This document shows positions 51,851 through 61,875 of a stretch of DNA of 64,000 nt, in pieces; positions within the stretch are counted from its first letter, which is position 1; each line of letters opens with the position of its first letter. The position numbers were made by a program, and so were the translations under genes. Where the stretch lies: positions 50,500-114,499 of the forward strand of contig NZ_LMHT01000033.1 of NCBI RefSeq assembly GCF_001429025.1, in the 5' to 3' direction. The stretch is from Phenylobacterium sp. Root700. GTDB lineage: Bacteria > Pseudomonadota > Alphaproteobacteria > Caulobacterales > Caulobacteraceae. The notes beneath the pieces are model-generated. The model was given only the letters and a program-made list of their open reading frames with translations, was not told the origin of the DNA and searched no databases.

Positions 51851-54303
51851 GCGGGTTCGAACTCCATGCGACGGCTGAGGGGGGTGAACTCGTCGGAGTG
51901 GCGGCCGGCCACCCGCTCGGCCCAGGGGTCGATGCGGAAGAAACGCTGCGAATAGGCGAAGCGGTCGTAGAGGGCGCGGCGCACCTGCGGGTCCTCGACC
52001 TGGGCGCGGATGCTGTCCAGGCCCACGCGGGCCATCCATTTGTAGATCCGCTCCAGATACCAGCCCTCCTCTCGGTAGGCCTGGGTGACGGCGCAGATGG
52101 TCCAGATCGCCTCCTCTTCGGTGGCGACCTTGGTCAGCAGTTCGGTGCCCTGGATGTGCAGGCCGGCCGCGCCGCCGACATGGATCTCGTAGCCGCTGTC
52201 GACGCAGATCACGCCGATGTCCTTGCAGGTCGCCTCGGCGCAATTGCGGGGGCAGCCGGAGACGCCGAGCTTGACCTTGGCCGGGGTCCAGGAGCCCCAC
52301 ATGAACTTCTCGAGCCGCACGCCGAGCCCGGTGGAGTCCTGGGTCCCGAACCGGCACCAGTCGGTGCCGACGCAGGTTTTCACGGTGCGCAGGCCCTTGG
52401 CGTAGGCGTGGCCGGAGACCATGCCCGCCGCGTTGAGGTCAGCCCAGACCGCCGGCAGGTCGTCCTTCTGGACGCCCAGCAGGTCGATCCGCTGGCCGCC
52501 GGTGACCTTCACGCTGGGGATCTTGAACTTGTCGACCACGTCGGCGATGGCGCGCAGTTCGTCGGAATTGGTCATGCCGCCCCACATGCGCGGCACGACG
52601 GAATAGGTGCCGTCTTTCTGGATGTTGGCGTGGACCCGCTCGTTGATGAACCGGGACTGCTTGTCGTCGCGGTATTCGCCGGGCCAGGCGCAGATTAGGT
52701 AGTAGTTCAGGGCCGGGCGGCAGCTGGCGCAGCCGTCGGGGGTGCTCCATTCCAGGGCCTGCATGACGGCCGGCATGGACTTCAGGCTCTCGGCGACAAT
52801 CCGGCGACGGGCCTCGGCATGGCCGTGACGGGTGCAGCCGCAGACCGGCTTTGGCCCCGTCTGGGCCTTGAAGCCGTCGCCCAAGGTCAGCATCAGCAGC
52901 TTCTCGACCAGCGGCGTGCAGGAGCCGCAGGAGGCCGAGGCCTTGGTCACCGCCTTCACCTCGTCCAGGGTGCTGAGGCCTTGCGCGACAATGGCCCCGG
53001 TGATCGCGCCCTTGCACACGCCGTTGCAGCCACAGACCTCGGCGTCGTCGGCCAGGGCTGCAACGGCCGCGCTAGGGTCCAGGCCTCGAAGGCCCTCCGT
53101 GGCGGTTTGACCGAAGATCAGGGTCTCGCGAATGTCGGCGACCTCGGCGCTTTGGCGCATCAGGTCGAAGTACCAGGCGCCGTCCGCCGCATCGCCGAAC
53201 AGCACGGCGCCGGCGACCTTGCCGTCCTCGATCACCACGCGCTTGTAGACCCCGCGTCCGGCGTCGCGAAACACGATGTCCTCGCACCCCTCCCCGCCCG
53301 CGAACTTACCGGCGGAGAAGACGTCGACGCCCGACACCTTCAGGCGCGTCGAGAGCACCGAGCCCTCATAGGCCCCGGCGGTGTCGGTCAGGCCGGCGGC
53401 CAGCGCCTTGCACATCTCCCAGATCGGGGCGACTAGGCCGTAGCACTGGCCGCGATGCTCGACGCATTCGCCGACCGCCGAGATCCGGGGGTCGGAGGTT
53501 CGCATCTGGTCATCGACGATCAGGCCGCGCCCGACCTCCAGCCCCGCCGCCTTGGCGAGGCTGGTGTTGGGGCGGATGCCGACCGCCATGACCAGCAGGT
53601 CGCACGGCAGGGTGCGGCCGTCCTTGAGCTTCAGGCCCGCGACCCGGCCGTCGACGCCGACGATCTCCTCGGAGACCGCGCCGAGCTCGGTGGCGACGCC
53701 TTTGCCGGCCAGCGCGTCGGCCAGCAGGAAGCCCGCCGAGGCGTCGAGCTGGCGCTCCATCAGCACGTCGACCAGATGGACGACCGTGGCGGCCATGCCC
53801 CGGCGCACCAGGCCGTAGGCGGCCTCGATGCCCAGCAGGCCGCCGCCGATCACCACAGCCCGCGCGCCGGTCTGGGCCGAGGCGGCGACCATCGCCTCGA
53901 CGTCGTCCAGGTCGCGGAAGGTGACGACGCCTTGCAAGTCGCCGCCGGGCAGCGGCAGGCGGATCGGATCGGAGCCGGTCGCCATGATCAGCCGGTCATA
54001 GCCGACCTCCAGCCCGCCCTCGGCGCTGACGATACGGGCCTGGCGGTCGATGGCCTGGACCGCGCGGCCGGCATGCAGGGTGATGGCGTTGTCGCGGTAC
54101 CAGGCCTCGTCGTTGATTACGATGTCGGCGAAGGTCTTCTCTCCGGCCAGCACCGGCGAGAGCATGATGCGGTCGTAGTTCACCCGCGGCTCGGCGCCGA
54201 AGATGGTGATCTCGTAGCGACCTGGATCGCGCTTCAAGACCTCTTGCACCGCCCGGCAACCGGCCATGCCGTTGCCAACGACGATCAGTCGTTCCTTGGC
54301 CAT
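51847..54303 (-). CDS. nirB: Nitrite reductase (NADH) large subunit
   Basis: 818 residues from ATG 54303 (MAKERLIVVGNGMAG). Order: FAD/NAD(P)-binding module (1 to about 400), BFD-like [2Fe-2S] region with CGCNGVCKG near 425 and CGSCTPLVEKLL, a nitrite/sulfite reductase ferredoxin-like half-domain, and the siroheme/[4Fe-4S] domain with CVGTDWC and GCPRNCAEATC. All cluster cysteines are visible. Reduces nitrite to ammonium with NADH. It is preceded by the transporter and followed by nirD. Confidence 0.95.
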   Translation of the reverse strand: MAKERLIVVGNGMAGCRAVQEVLKRDPGRYEITIFGAEPRVNYDRIMLSPVLAGEKTFADIVINDEAWYRDNAITLHAGRAVQAIDRQARIVSAEGGLEVGYDRLIMATGSDPIRLPLPGGDLQGVVTFRDLDDVEAMVAASAQTGARAVVIGGGLLGIEAAYGLVRRGMAATVVHLVDVLMERQLDASAGFLLADALAGKGVATELGAVSEEIVGVDGRVAGLKLKDGRTLPCDLLVMAVGIRPNTSLAKAAGLEVGRGLIVDDQMRTSDPRISAVGECVEHRGQCYGLVAPIWEMCKALAAGLTDTAGAYEGSVLSTRLKVSGVDVFSAGKFAGGEGCEDIVFRDAGRGVYKRVVIEDGKVAGAVLFGDAADGAWYFDLMRQSAEVADIRETLIFGQTATEGLRGLDPSAAVAALADDAEVCGCNGVCKGAITGAIVAQGLSTLDEVKAVTKASASCGSCTPLVEKLLMLTLGDGFKAQTGPKPVCGCTRHGHAEARRRIVAESLKSMPAVMQALEWSTPDGCASCRPALNYYLICAWPGEYRDDKQSRFINERVHANIQKDGTYSVVPRMWGGMTNSDELRAIADVVDKFKIPSVKVTGGQRIDLLGVQKDDLPAVWADLNAAGMVSGHAYAKGLRTVKTCVGTDWCRFGTQDSTGLGVRLEKFMWGSWTPAKVKLGVSGCPRNCAEATCKDIGVICVDSGYEIHVGGAAGLHIQGTELLTKVATEEEAIWTICAVTQAYREEGWYLERIYKWMARVGLDSIRAQVEDPQVRRALYDRFAYSQRFFRIDPWAERVAGRHSDEFTPLSRRMEFEPA

Positions 54304-54317
54304 CAGGGTCTCTCCGA

Positions 54318-55541
54318 TCAAACGCGCGAGGGGGAGCCGGCGGCGTCAGCCGTGGCGGGCCAGGTCTTGCGCCACCGCGCCTTGACCCCGGTCAGGCAGG
54401 TCAGGGCGACGAGGGCCAGGGCGGCGAAGGCCAGCAGGCCGGCCTGGTACGAACCGGTCGCCTGCTTGGCCCAGCCGAGGCTGGCGGCGAGGTAGAAGCC
54501 GCCGACCCCGCCGGTCATGCCGACCAGGCCGGTGACGACGCCGATCTCCTTGCCGAACCGCTGGGGCGCCAGTTGGAACACCGCCCCGTTGCCCGCGCCG
54601 AGCGCCATCATGCTGAAGAGCAGGACGGCGAAGGCGAACCAGATGCTGGGGGCGTGGAAGCTGGCCAGGGCGAGGCCCAGCGCCGCCAGGATATAGACGA
54701 CGCTCAGGGTCCGGATCCCGCCGAACCGGTCGGCCAAGGCGCCGCCCACCGGCCGCAGGAACGAGCCGCCGAACACGCAGGCGGCGGTGAAGAAACCCGC
54801 CGTCACCGGGCTGAGCCCGTACTCGGCGTTGAAGTAGATGGTCAGCGAGGACGAGAGGCCGACGAAGCCGCCGAAGGTCACGCTGTAGAGCAGCATCAAC
54901 CACCAGGCGTCCGGGGTCTTGAGGACGTCGAGATACTCGGTCAGCGCCTTGGGCGGCGGCGGGTTCGGGGCGTCCTTGGCGAAGATCAGGAAGGTGACGA
55001 AGGCGACGGCCAGCGGCAGGCAGGCCAGGCCGATCACGTTGCTCCAGCCATAGGCCTGGGCCAGGCTCGGCGCGAATAGGGCCGCCAGGGCGGTGCCGGA
55101 GTTGCCGGCGCCGGCGATGCCCAGGGCCAGCCCCTGATACTCCGGCGGATACCAGCGCGAGGCCAGCGGCAGGGCGATGGCGAACGAGGCGCCGGCCACG
55201 CCGAGCACCAGACCCAGCGCCAGGACCTTGTGGTAGCTGTCGATGCCGATCAGCCAGGCCGCGCCCAGGCCGGCGAGCACGGTGAGCTGGGCGAGGATGC
55301 CGGTCTTCCTGGGACCGATGTGATCCACCAGCACGCCGGCGACCAGCCGCAGCAGCGCCCCGGCGAGCACCGGCAAGGCGACCATGAAGCCCTTCTGGGC
55401 GGGATCGAGATTGAAGTCCTTGGCGATCGCCACGCCCAGCGGGCCGAGGATCACCCAGACCATGAAGCTAAGGTCGAAATAGAGGAACGCGGACAGCAGG
55501 GTCGGCGTGTGCCCCGCCTTGAGGAACGAGCGATTCAGCAT
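54318..55541 (-). CDS. narK: Nitrate/nitrite transporter (MFS, NarK/NasA type)
   Basis: 407 residues with 12 hydrophobic segments. The nitrate signatures are FMVWVILGPLG in TM1, GAGNSGTALAALFAP in TM5 and GAGNGAVFQLAPQRF in TM10. It heads the leftward operon narK-nirB-nirD-nasA-cobA, with a structured leader upstream. Assimilatory nitrate uptake and nitrite export are typical roles. Confidence 0.93.
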   Translation of the reverse strand: MLNRSFLKAGHTPTLLSAFLYFDLSFMVWVILGPLGVAIAKDFNLDPAQKGFMVALPVLAGALLRLVAGVLVDHIGPRKTGILAQLTVLAGLGAAWLIGIDSYHKVLALGLVLGVAGASFAIALPLASRWYPPEYQGLALGIAGAGNSGTALAALFAPSLAQAYGWSNVIGLACLPLAVAFVTFLIFAKDAPNPPPPKALTEYLDVLKTPDAWWLMLLYSVTFGGFVGLSSSLTIYFNAEYGLSPVTAGFFTAACVFGGSFLRPVGGALADRFGGIRTLSVVYILAALGLALASFHAPSIWFAFAVLLFSMMALGAGNGAVFQLAPQRFGKEIGVVTGLVGMTGGVGGFYLAASLGWAKQATGSYQAGLLAFAALALVALTCLTGVKARWRKTWPATADAAGSPSRV

Positions 55542-55763
55542 TGGATGAGCCCCGTACGGATTGGACGGAAGAGGCGGCGTCGCCGAGGGTTTTGGGAGGG
55601 CTCTTCATCGAGCCGATCCAAGAAGCCGCGAACGCCGTTGTCCTGGGCCTGAAGTCAGGAGGCCACCGCCCCGCCTCGCCGTCACCCATCCTGGCCGGTA
55701 GGGACCCGCCATTTATGCTGCAGTGCAAAATCTAGGCGCCGGATATCGCCCGTTGACTGCTTT
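55542..55763 (-). promoter_or_regulatory. Promoter and probable NasT-controlled leader of the nitrate operon
   Basis: The 222 bases between nasS and narK read leftward contain TTTTGCACTGCAGCATAAA near 55710-55730, a candidate promoter or nitrogen-control site, then GC-rich hairpins. The clearest is GGCTC-GATGAA-GAGCC (55599-55614), a stem with a six-base loop carrying G at loop position 4. NasT-type ANTAR regulators act on paired hexaloop hairpins in such leaders to prevent termination. The second hairpin is not obvious by eye. Confidence 0.5.
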
Positions 55764-56735
55764 TCAGGCGAGAACCGCCGCCTGGTCGTGCATCTGCGGG
55801 GCATAGACGCTCAGCGCCGCCTCGACGTCGGCGCCCGGCGCGATCTGTCCCCAGCGCCGCATCTGGTCCAGCAGCCACATCGCCTGGGCCGGATCGGGCC
55901 GGGTGACGCCGCCGCGATGGAAGACGACGTGCTTCAGGCCGGCCGCGATGGCGTCGCTGGCCACGCCCACATGCTGGGGCTCAGCCAGCAGCGTCGCCAA
56001 GGCCTCGCGGTTTTCAGGACTGTCGGCCCAGGCGAGCGCACGCAGCAGCGCACGCAACAGCGCCTGGAGGACCACCGGGTTCGCCTGCGCCCAGGCGCGG
56101 GTGACGCCGAACACCTTGTCTGGAGCGCCCGGCGCGATCGCGGCGCCGCGCGCGGCGACAACGCCGGCCCCGGCGTTCACGGCCACGGCGTTCCACGGTT
56201 CGCCCACGCAGAACCCTTCGATAACCCCCCCGGCCAACAGCCCGGCCATGCGCGGCGGCGGCGCCACCACGATGCGGACGTCGCGGTCAGGATCCAAGCC
56301 CGCCTGCGCCACCCACAGGCGCAGGAGGTAGTTGTGGGTGGAGAACGGGAACACCACGCCGAAGGTCAGCAGGCTGGCGTCCATGTCCCGCCGCTGGGCG
56401 ACCAGGTCCGCCAGGCCGACCCCGGTCGGACTCGGGCCAAGTCCCAGCCGCGCGGAGAGCGTGATCGCCGCGCCGTCGGTGGCCAAGGCCAGCGGCGCGA
56501 TCATCGCCGTCGCCTCGCTGCCGATCCCCAGGCTCTGGGCAAGCACCATCGGCGCCAGCATATGGGCGCCGTCCAGCGCGCCCACCGCCACCTTGTCGCG
56601 GATCGTCGCCCAGGACGCCTCGCGCGATAGCTCGACGTCCAGCCCCTCGTCGGCGAAGAAGCCGAGCGCCTTGGCGACGATCAGGCCCGCCGCGTCGTCC
56701 AAGGGCATGAAGCCCAGCTTCAACGGCCCGCTCAT
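55764..56735 (-). CDS. nasS: Nitrate sensor protein NasS (NrtA/CmpA-like)
   Basis: 323 residues with the fold of NrtA nitrate-binding proteins (KLGFMPLDDAAGLIVAKALGFF, FPFSTHNYLLRLW, GFCVGEPWN) but with no signal peptide, so cytoplasmic. In characterised NasS-NasT pairs, NasS holds NasT when nitrate is absent and releases it on binding nitrate. It overlaps nasT by ATGA (56732-56735). Confidence 0.9.
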   Translation of the reverse strand: MSGPLKLGFMPLDDAAGLIVAKALGFFADEGLDVELSREASWATIRDKVAVGALDGAHMLAPMVLAQSLGIGSEATAMIAPLALATDGAAITLSARLGLGPSPTGVGLADLVAQRRDMDASLLTFGVVFPFSTHNYLLRLWVAQAGLDPDRDVRIVVAPPPRMAGLLAGGVIEGFCVGEPWNAVAVNAGAGVVAARGAAIAPGAPDKVFGVTRAWAQANPVVLQALLRALLRALAWADSPENREALATLLAEPQHVGVASDAIAAGLKHVVFHRGGVTRPDPAQAMWLLDQMRRWGQIAPGADVEAALSVYAPQMHDQAAVLA

Positions 56736-57310
56736 GAGGCGTCTCCCTTCAGCACCCCGGCGAACGCCAGCAGATCGGCCGCGACGGCCCCCAGCGGCCG
56801 GCCGGTGTCCATCGAGAGCTTGCGCAGCAGGTTGTAGGCCTGCGCCTCCTCCAGCCCCCGCTCCTTCATCAACAAGGCCTTGGCGCGCTCGATGGTCTTG
56901 CGCGAGACCAGATCGGCCTTGGCCTTGTCCAGGTCCTTGCGCAGCTGGTTCATCAACTGGAAGCGGCTCATCGCGACCTCCAGGACGCCGCGCACCCGGC
57001 CAGGCGCCAGGCCGTCGACGACATAGGCCGCCACCCCGGCCCGAACGGCGGCTTCCGCCAGTCCCGGCTCGGAGCGGTCGACGAACATCACCACCGGTCG
57101 CGGATTGGCCAGGCTCGCGTCACGCAGGCTGTCGATGGTGTCCCGGTCAGGGCTTTCGGTCGCCACCACGACAACGTCGGGGGCGAAGGCCGCGGCCTCG
57201 GCCTCGTCATAGACCGGCCGATGGCGCACCTCGAGCGGATCGACGCCCGCCAGGCCTTCAGCCACGAGCGCCGCTCGAGCGAAATCAGGATCGATCACCA
57301 AGACGCGCAT
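56732..57310 (-). CDS. nasT: ANTAR-domain antiterminator NasT
   Basis: 192 residues. The N-terminal receiver-like domain (VLVIDPDFARAALVAEGL, DVVVVATESPDRDTID) is pseudo-receiver in character. The C-terminal ANTAR RNA-binding domain spans about 130-190 (LVSRKTIERAKALLMKERGL, EAQAYNLLRKLSMD). It binds leader RNA and promotes read-through of the nitrate operon. Directly upstream of nasS and downstream of mobA. Confidence 0.92.
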   Translation of the reverse strand: MRVLVIDPDFARAALVAEGLAGVDPLEVRHRPVYDEAEAAAFAPDVVVVATESPDRDTIDSLRDASLANPRPVVMFVDRSEPGLAEAAVRAGVAAYVVDGLAPGRVRGVLEVAMSRFQLMNQLRKDLDKAKADLVSRKTIERAKALLMKERGLEEAQAYNLLRKLSMDTGRPLGAVAADLLAFAGVLKGDAS

Positions 57311-57415
57311 AGCGTTGGACTAGTGGGGGTGGACGCGCTGAAGCGGAACGCTTCGACATGTTTCCAGCCCGGCGACGATGAAACGCACAATTCGCAGTCA
57401 GTCGGCGCCGAGTTT

Positions 57416-57973
57416 TTAGGCGTTCGCCCTGGCGGCCAGTTCCGCCAACAGGGCCTGGCGCTCCTGCGGGGTGTTGGCCCCTCTCAGCCTGGCCTGGGCT
57501 TCCAAGGGCGGGACAAGCCGCACGACACCCGCCCGCTCGATCAGTCGCGCCATCGGCCAATCAGCCCGCGCGTCGGACGGCAGGGCGTCCAGCGCCACCA
57601 CTAGCGGAAAATGCAGACCTTCATAGGCGGCGCCGGCGGCGCCGGCGGCCAGCAAGGGCGCCAGATCCTCCGCCGTCAGGCTGGGCGCATCGACCGCCAG
57701 CACCAAGGCGCGCAGGCACCCGGCGCCGCGCAAGGCCGCCGCCCCGGCCAGCACCCCGCCCACCGGTCCGCCCAGCGGTGTCTCCTCGATGACGAGCGGC
57801 AGGCCGTAGTCGGCGGTCCCCACGGTCACGACGATCTTCGCGCCGACCTCCAGGGCAAGGTCAGCCACCCGGTCCACGGCGCGGCGGCCAAGCCAGTCCA
57901 TGAGCGCCTTGTCCGCCCCCATGCGACTGGAGGCGCCGCCGCTTAGAATTATCGCGCCAAGCTGCACAAACAT
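57416..57973 (-). CDS. mobA: Molybdenum cofactor guanylyltransferase
   Basis: 185 residues. The N-terminal LSGGASSRMGADKAL is the GTP-binding signature, and VLAVDAPSLTAEDLAPLL follows as the DxP motif. It adds GMP to molybdopterin to make the bis-MGD cofactor of NasA, which explains its place 105 bases upstream of nasT. It diverges from the ATP-grasp gene. Confidence 0.9.
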   Translation of the reverse strand: MFVQLGAIILSGGASSRMGADKALMDWLGRRAVDRVADLALEVGAKIVVTVGTADYGLPLVIEETPLGGPVGGVLAGAAALRGAGCLRALVLAVDAPSLTAEDLAPLLAAGAAGAAYEGLHFPLVVALDALPSDARADWPMARLIERAGVVRLVPPLEAQARLRGANTPQERQALLAELAARANA

Positions 57974-58108
57974 CTCCTGGAACCCACCGCCACGATCGCA
58001 TGGAAGCGCCCGCGACGACCGCCTTGTCGACCGCTACAGTGAGCGAGATCGCGTCATGGCCGGCGACCATATTGGGACCATCGCCATGCTGCACGAGCGG
58101 AAAATCGG

Positions 58109-59434
58109 ATGACGACCTGCGCCCCCTTGGAAGAGCATCTCAATCGGGACTGCTTCTGCATCGACGTCGACCCGGCCCAGGTCTGGTCCGCCGTAGAGCA
58201 AGCCTCGGCCGGCGCCGTGCCGATCGCGTTGCTCAAGCAACATCGGGCCCACCTCTTTTCCAACTCCGCGGTCTTCCTGTCCGCCTCCGACCTGGATGCG
58301 ATGAGCCAAATCGTAGCGGCCATTGAAGCGACCGCTCAGCTCCCCGCGTTCCAGACGGCCGCACTCGCCTGGGCGCCGGACATCGCCAGGCGCGATCACG
58401 GGCCACGCGGCGCCTTCATGGGCTACGACTTCCATCTGACGCCCGACGGTCCCAAGCTGATCGAGGTCAACACCAACGCCGGGGGCGGGTTCCTGAACGC
58501 GCTGCTGGCCCAGGCGCAGACCGCCTGCTGCCCCGAGGTCCGGGCGATGGTCCCGGCGGCCGCGCCCCTGGCGGAGTTCGAGGACGCCGTCTGGCGCATG
58601 TTCATCGGCGAGTGGCGCCTCCAGGGGCGGCTCGGCCACCCCAGCGTCGTCGCGATCATCGACACCGCCCCGGAGGATCAGTACCTCTATCCGGAGTTCG
58701 TCCTGGCCCAGGCCTTCTTCGCGCGCCACGGCGTGCAGGCCGTGATCGCCGATCCAAGTGCGCTGCGTTTCGAGGCGGGCCGCCTGATCTTGGGCGACCT
58801 CACAGTCGACCTTGTCTATAATCGGCTGGTCGATTTCGCCTTCGACACGCCTGCGTCCGCAGCGCTTCGGGCGGCCTATCTGGCCGGCGCCGCCGTCGTG
58901 ACGCCCAGTCCGCGTAACCACGCGATCTTGGCCGACAAACGAAACCTGGCCCTGCTGTCGGACCCAGGCGCCCTGGCGACGTTCGGGGCGAGCGCCGAGT
59001 TGCGCCGCGCCTTAAGCACGCTCCCGCACACCAGGCTGGTGACGACCGACAACGCCGACGAGCTCTGGGCGCAGCGGAGATCACTCTTCTTCAAGCCGGC
59101 CGGCGGCCATGCCGGCAAGGCCGTCTACCGCGGTGACAAACTGACCCGAGGCGTCTGGTCGATGATCTGCGAGGGCGGCTACATCGCCCAGGCCTTCGCC
59201 GCGCCAAGCGAGCGTCGGGTCCAGGTCGATGGCGATCCCCAGGCCCGGAAAATGGATGTGCGGCTCTACACCTATGCTGGAGCGACGATCCTGGCGGCGG
59301 CGAGACTCTACCAAGGTCAGACGACGAACTTCCGAACCCCGGGCGGCGGGTTCGCGCCGGTGATCACGCTCGCAGCGCCCTCGACCACGGCCGCGACGAT
59401 GGAAGACGCAATCCGCAGCCGGATGGCTTCCTAG
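58109..59434 (+). CDS. ATP-grasp-like protein of unknown function
   Basis: 441 residues without a signal peptide. GYDFHLTPDGPKLIEVNTNAG near 106-126 looks like the metal/ATP-binding strand of circularly permuted ATP-grasp or glutathionylspermidine synthase-like proteins, and SLFFKPAGGHAGKAVYRG and MDVRLYTYAG are further nucleotide-binding segments. ATP-grasp enzymes join an acid to an amine or thiol. The position, divergent from mobA, suggests nothing definite; it may belong to nitrogen metabolism or be independent. It ends near the convergent sulfatase gene. Confidence 0.72.
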   Translation: MTTCAPLEEHLNRDCFCIDVDPAQVWSAVEQASAGAVPIALLKQHRAHLFSNSAVFLSASDLDAMSQIVAAIEATAQLPAFQTAALAWAPDIARRDHGPRGAFMGYDFHLTPDGPKLIEVNTNAGGGFLNALLAQAQTACCPEVRAMVPAAAPLAEFEDAVWRMFIGEWRLQGRLGHPSVVAIIDTAPEDQYLYPEFVLAQAFFARHGVQAVIADPSALRFEAGRLILGDLTVDLVYNRLVDFAFDTPASAALRAAYLAGAAVVTPSPRNHAILADKRNLALLSDPGALATFGASAELRRALSTLPHTRLVTTDNADELWAQRRSLFFKPAGGHAGKAVYRGDKLTRGVWSMICEGGYIAQAFAAPSERRVQVDGDPQARKMDVRLYTYAGATILAAARLYQGQTTNFRTPGGGFAPVITLAAPSTTAATMEDAIRSRMAS

Positions 59435-59526
59435 GAACGAACAAGAGTCCCGTCCCGGATGCTGGCGGCTGCGCGTCCGCGCCGGCTTGCGGGGGCAAGG
59501 GCACGGACGGCAGGTCGCTGAGGCCG

Positions 59527-61818
59527 CTATTTGAGCGTGAAGTCGACGTGCTCGACGCTCGCCAGCGGGAACGGGACGCGATAGTCCTCGATCACCGGCG
59601 TGCCGCTGTCCCAGCCGACCGCCGCGCCCTCCAGCGACCAGGCCCCGGCGACGGTCTTGTCGAGCCGGGTGGCGCCGACCTCCACGCCGTCGACGCTCAT
59701 GGTCACGACACCGCCCTGGCCCATCCCGCCGCCGTCATAGACAAAATCGAGGTCGATGCGGTGCGCGCCTGGCCCCAGCGCCGTCGGGCTTTCCAGCCGG
59801 TATTGGTCTTGCGGCAAGCTGGAGCGCTTGTAGGCGAAGGTCGGTTTGCCCGACAGCATGACTAGGCCCCAGCCCCCGAACCGGCCGCCCTGGGTCACCA
59901 CCGTTCCGCTCTCACCGCCGGCCCCAAGCTTCACCGCCGCGGAGAGTTTCCACGACCTGTTGCGAATGTCGGGGAAGACCCCGTTCGGATAGCGGGTCTC
60001 GCTCGGATAGAAGCGCAATTGCGATCTGCCCTGAAGGGGACTTGGCCGAATGCCGCCGCCCAGCCGATCGAAGATCGAAGCCTGAACCGGCAGGACGTTG
60101 TTGCGCTGGGCCTCCTTCTCGAAGGTCGCCTGCAGCTCGGCCAGCTTCTTGGGGAGCTTGGCGGCCAGGTCGTCGGCCTGGGTGAAGTCCTTGTCGAGGT
60201 TGTAGAGCTCCCACTTGAACTTGGCGGCGTCGACGTCCTTGCCGGGCGTCCAGGGCAACCGCTCGGGCGTGGTCGAGGCCATCCAGCCATGATCGTAGAT
60301 CGCCCGGTTTCCGAACATCTCGAAGTACTGGACATCGCGGCCTGGGGCCGTCTTCGAGGTGAAGGACGCGGCCAGGCTCTTGCCGTCCAGCGGCTTGATC
60401 GGCGCGCCGTCGACGCTGGCCGGAACCTTGATTCCGATCACGTCATAGAGGGTCGGGGCGATGTCGACGACGTGAGAGAACTGCGAGCGCACCTGGCCGA
60501 CATCCTTGATCCGCGCCGGCCACGACATCACCATGCCGTTGCGCACGCCGCCGAGGTGTGAGGCCACCTGCTTGGACCATTGGAACGGCGTGTCCATCGC
60601 CCACGCCCAGCCCACCGGATAGTGGCCGAAGGCCATCGGACCGCCCAGGGTGTCGATCTTGGAGAGGGTGAAATCCGTAGGCTCGTAGATGCCGCCCAGG
60701 CCGGCCATCTCGTTGGTGGTGCCGCCCAGTCCGCCCTCGGCGCTCGCGCCGTTGTCGCCCTGGATGTAGATGATCAGGGTGTTGTCCAGTTTGCCTTCCT
60801 GGCGGATCTCGTCGATCACCCGGCTCATCTGGTTGTCGGAATAGGCCAGCGCCCCGGCATAGACCTCCATCATCCGGGCATAGAGTTTCTTCTGATCGGG
60901 GCTGAGCGAGCTCCAGGCCGGGATCTGGCTGGGCCGCGGGGTCAGCTTGGCGTTCGCCGGAACCACGCCCAGCTTCTTCTGCCGCGCGAAGCTTTCCTCG
61001 CGCATCTTGTCCCAGCCCTGGTCGAACTGGCCCTTGAAGCGGTCGATCCATTCGCGCGGCGCATGGTGAGGGCCGTGGGCGGTCCCCGGCGCGTAGTAGA
61101 CGAGGAACGGCTTGTCCGGCGCCGCCGAGCTTTGCGTGCGCAGCCAGCTGACCGTCCGGTCGGCGAGGTCGTGGTCGAGGATGTATTTGGGGTCGTTGGT
61201 CGGCGGCTCGATCAGGTTGCGGTTCTCGACCAGGGCCGGCGCCCACTGGTCGGTCTCCCCGCCGTTGAAGCCGAAGAAGTAGTCAAAGCCCAGCCCGTTG
61301 GGCCAGCGCTCGAACGGACCCTCCGGGCCGGTTTCCCAGTCCGGCGTCGAGTGGTTCTTGCCGATGAAGGCGGTGCTGTAGCCGTTGTCCTTCAGCACCC
61401 GGCCGAAGGTCACCGCGTCATTGGGTAGGATGCCGTTGTAGCCCGGGCGCCCGGTGGCGATCTCGCTGACCACCCCGGCGTTCACCGCGTGGTGGTTGCG
61501 TCCGGTCAGCAAGGCCGCGCGGGTCGGCGAGCATAGCGCGGTCGTGTGGAAGCGGTTGTAGCGCAGGCCCTGGGCGGCCAGGGCGTCGAAGGTCAGGGTC
61601 GGGATCGGACCGCCGAAGGTGCTGCTCGCGGCGAACCCGACATCGTCGGTCATGATGATCAGGACGTTCGGCGCGCCTTGCGGCGCGCGCGGCGAGGGCG
61701 CGTAGCCCGGGGCGGTCGCCCGTGCGGCCGGCGCCTGCGCGGCGGCCGGCAAGGCGCACAGCATCGCCAGCGCCGAGGCGGTCGCGAGCAAAACGGAGCT
61801 TCTTAGAAATAGCGCCAT
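59527..61818 (-). CDS. Exported arylsulfatase (S1 family)
   Basis: 763 residues. A signal peptide covers residues 1-28 (ALPAAAQA). [20 protein letters not shown] is the metal-binding start, and [17 protein letters not shown] contains the C-x-P-x-R motif whose Cys is converted to formylglycine. A C-terminal extension of about 200 residues after the catalytic fold is typical of the long sulfatases of this group. Periplasmic hydrolysis of an aryl or alkyl sulfate is expected; activation needs a formylglycine-generating enzyme or anSME not seen in the window. GGGAGGA precedes the ATG. Confidence 0.93.
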   Translation of the reverse strand: MALFLRSSVLLATASALAMLCALPAAAQAPAARATAPGYAPSPRAPQGAPNVLIIMTDDVGFAASSTFGGPIPTLTFDALAAQGLRYNRFHTTALCSPTRAALLTGRNHHAVNAGVVSEIATGRPGYNGILPNDAVTFGRVLKDNGYSTAFIGKNHSTPDWETGPEGPFERWPNGLGFDYFFGFNGGETDQWAPALVENRNLIEPPTNDPKYILDHDLADRTVSWLRTQSSAAPDKPFLVYYAPGTAHGPHHAPREWIDRFKGQFDQGWDKMREESFARQKKLGVVPANAKLTPRPSQIPAWSSLSPDQKKLYARMMEVYAGALAYSDNQMSRVIDEIRQEGKLDNTLIIYIQGDNGASAEGGLGGTTNEMAGLGGIYEPTDFTLSKIDTLGGPMAFGHYPVGWAWAMDTPFQWSKQVASHLGGVRNGMVMSWPARIKDVGQVRSQFSHVVDIAPTLYDVIGIKVPASVDGAPIKPLDGKSLAASFTSKTAPGRDVQYFEMFGNRAIYDHGWMASTTPERLPWTPGKDVDAAKFKWELYNLDKDFTQADDLAAKLPKKLAELQATFEKEAQRNNVLPVQASIFDRLGGGIRPSPLQGRSQLRFYPSETRYPNGVFPDIRNRSWKLSAAVKLGAGGESGTVVTQGGRFGGWGLVMLSGKPTFAYKRSSLPQDQYRLESPTALGPGAHRIDLDFVYDGGGMGQGGVVTMSVDGVEVGATRLDKTVAGAWSLEGAAVGWDSGTPVIEDYRVPFPLASVEHVDFTLK

Positions 61819-61875
61819 GTCTGTCCTCCCAATTTTCTTGTTCTTTGCCGACGCTCGATCGCGCCGGGTCTAGGC

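Noticed and set aside
50051..51955. Rightward 634-residue frame over nasA
   Set aside because: Shadow of the nitrate reductase; composition is Arg/Gly/His-rich and no domain is visible.
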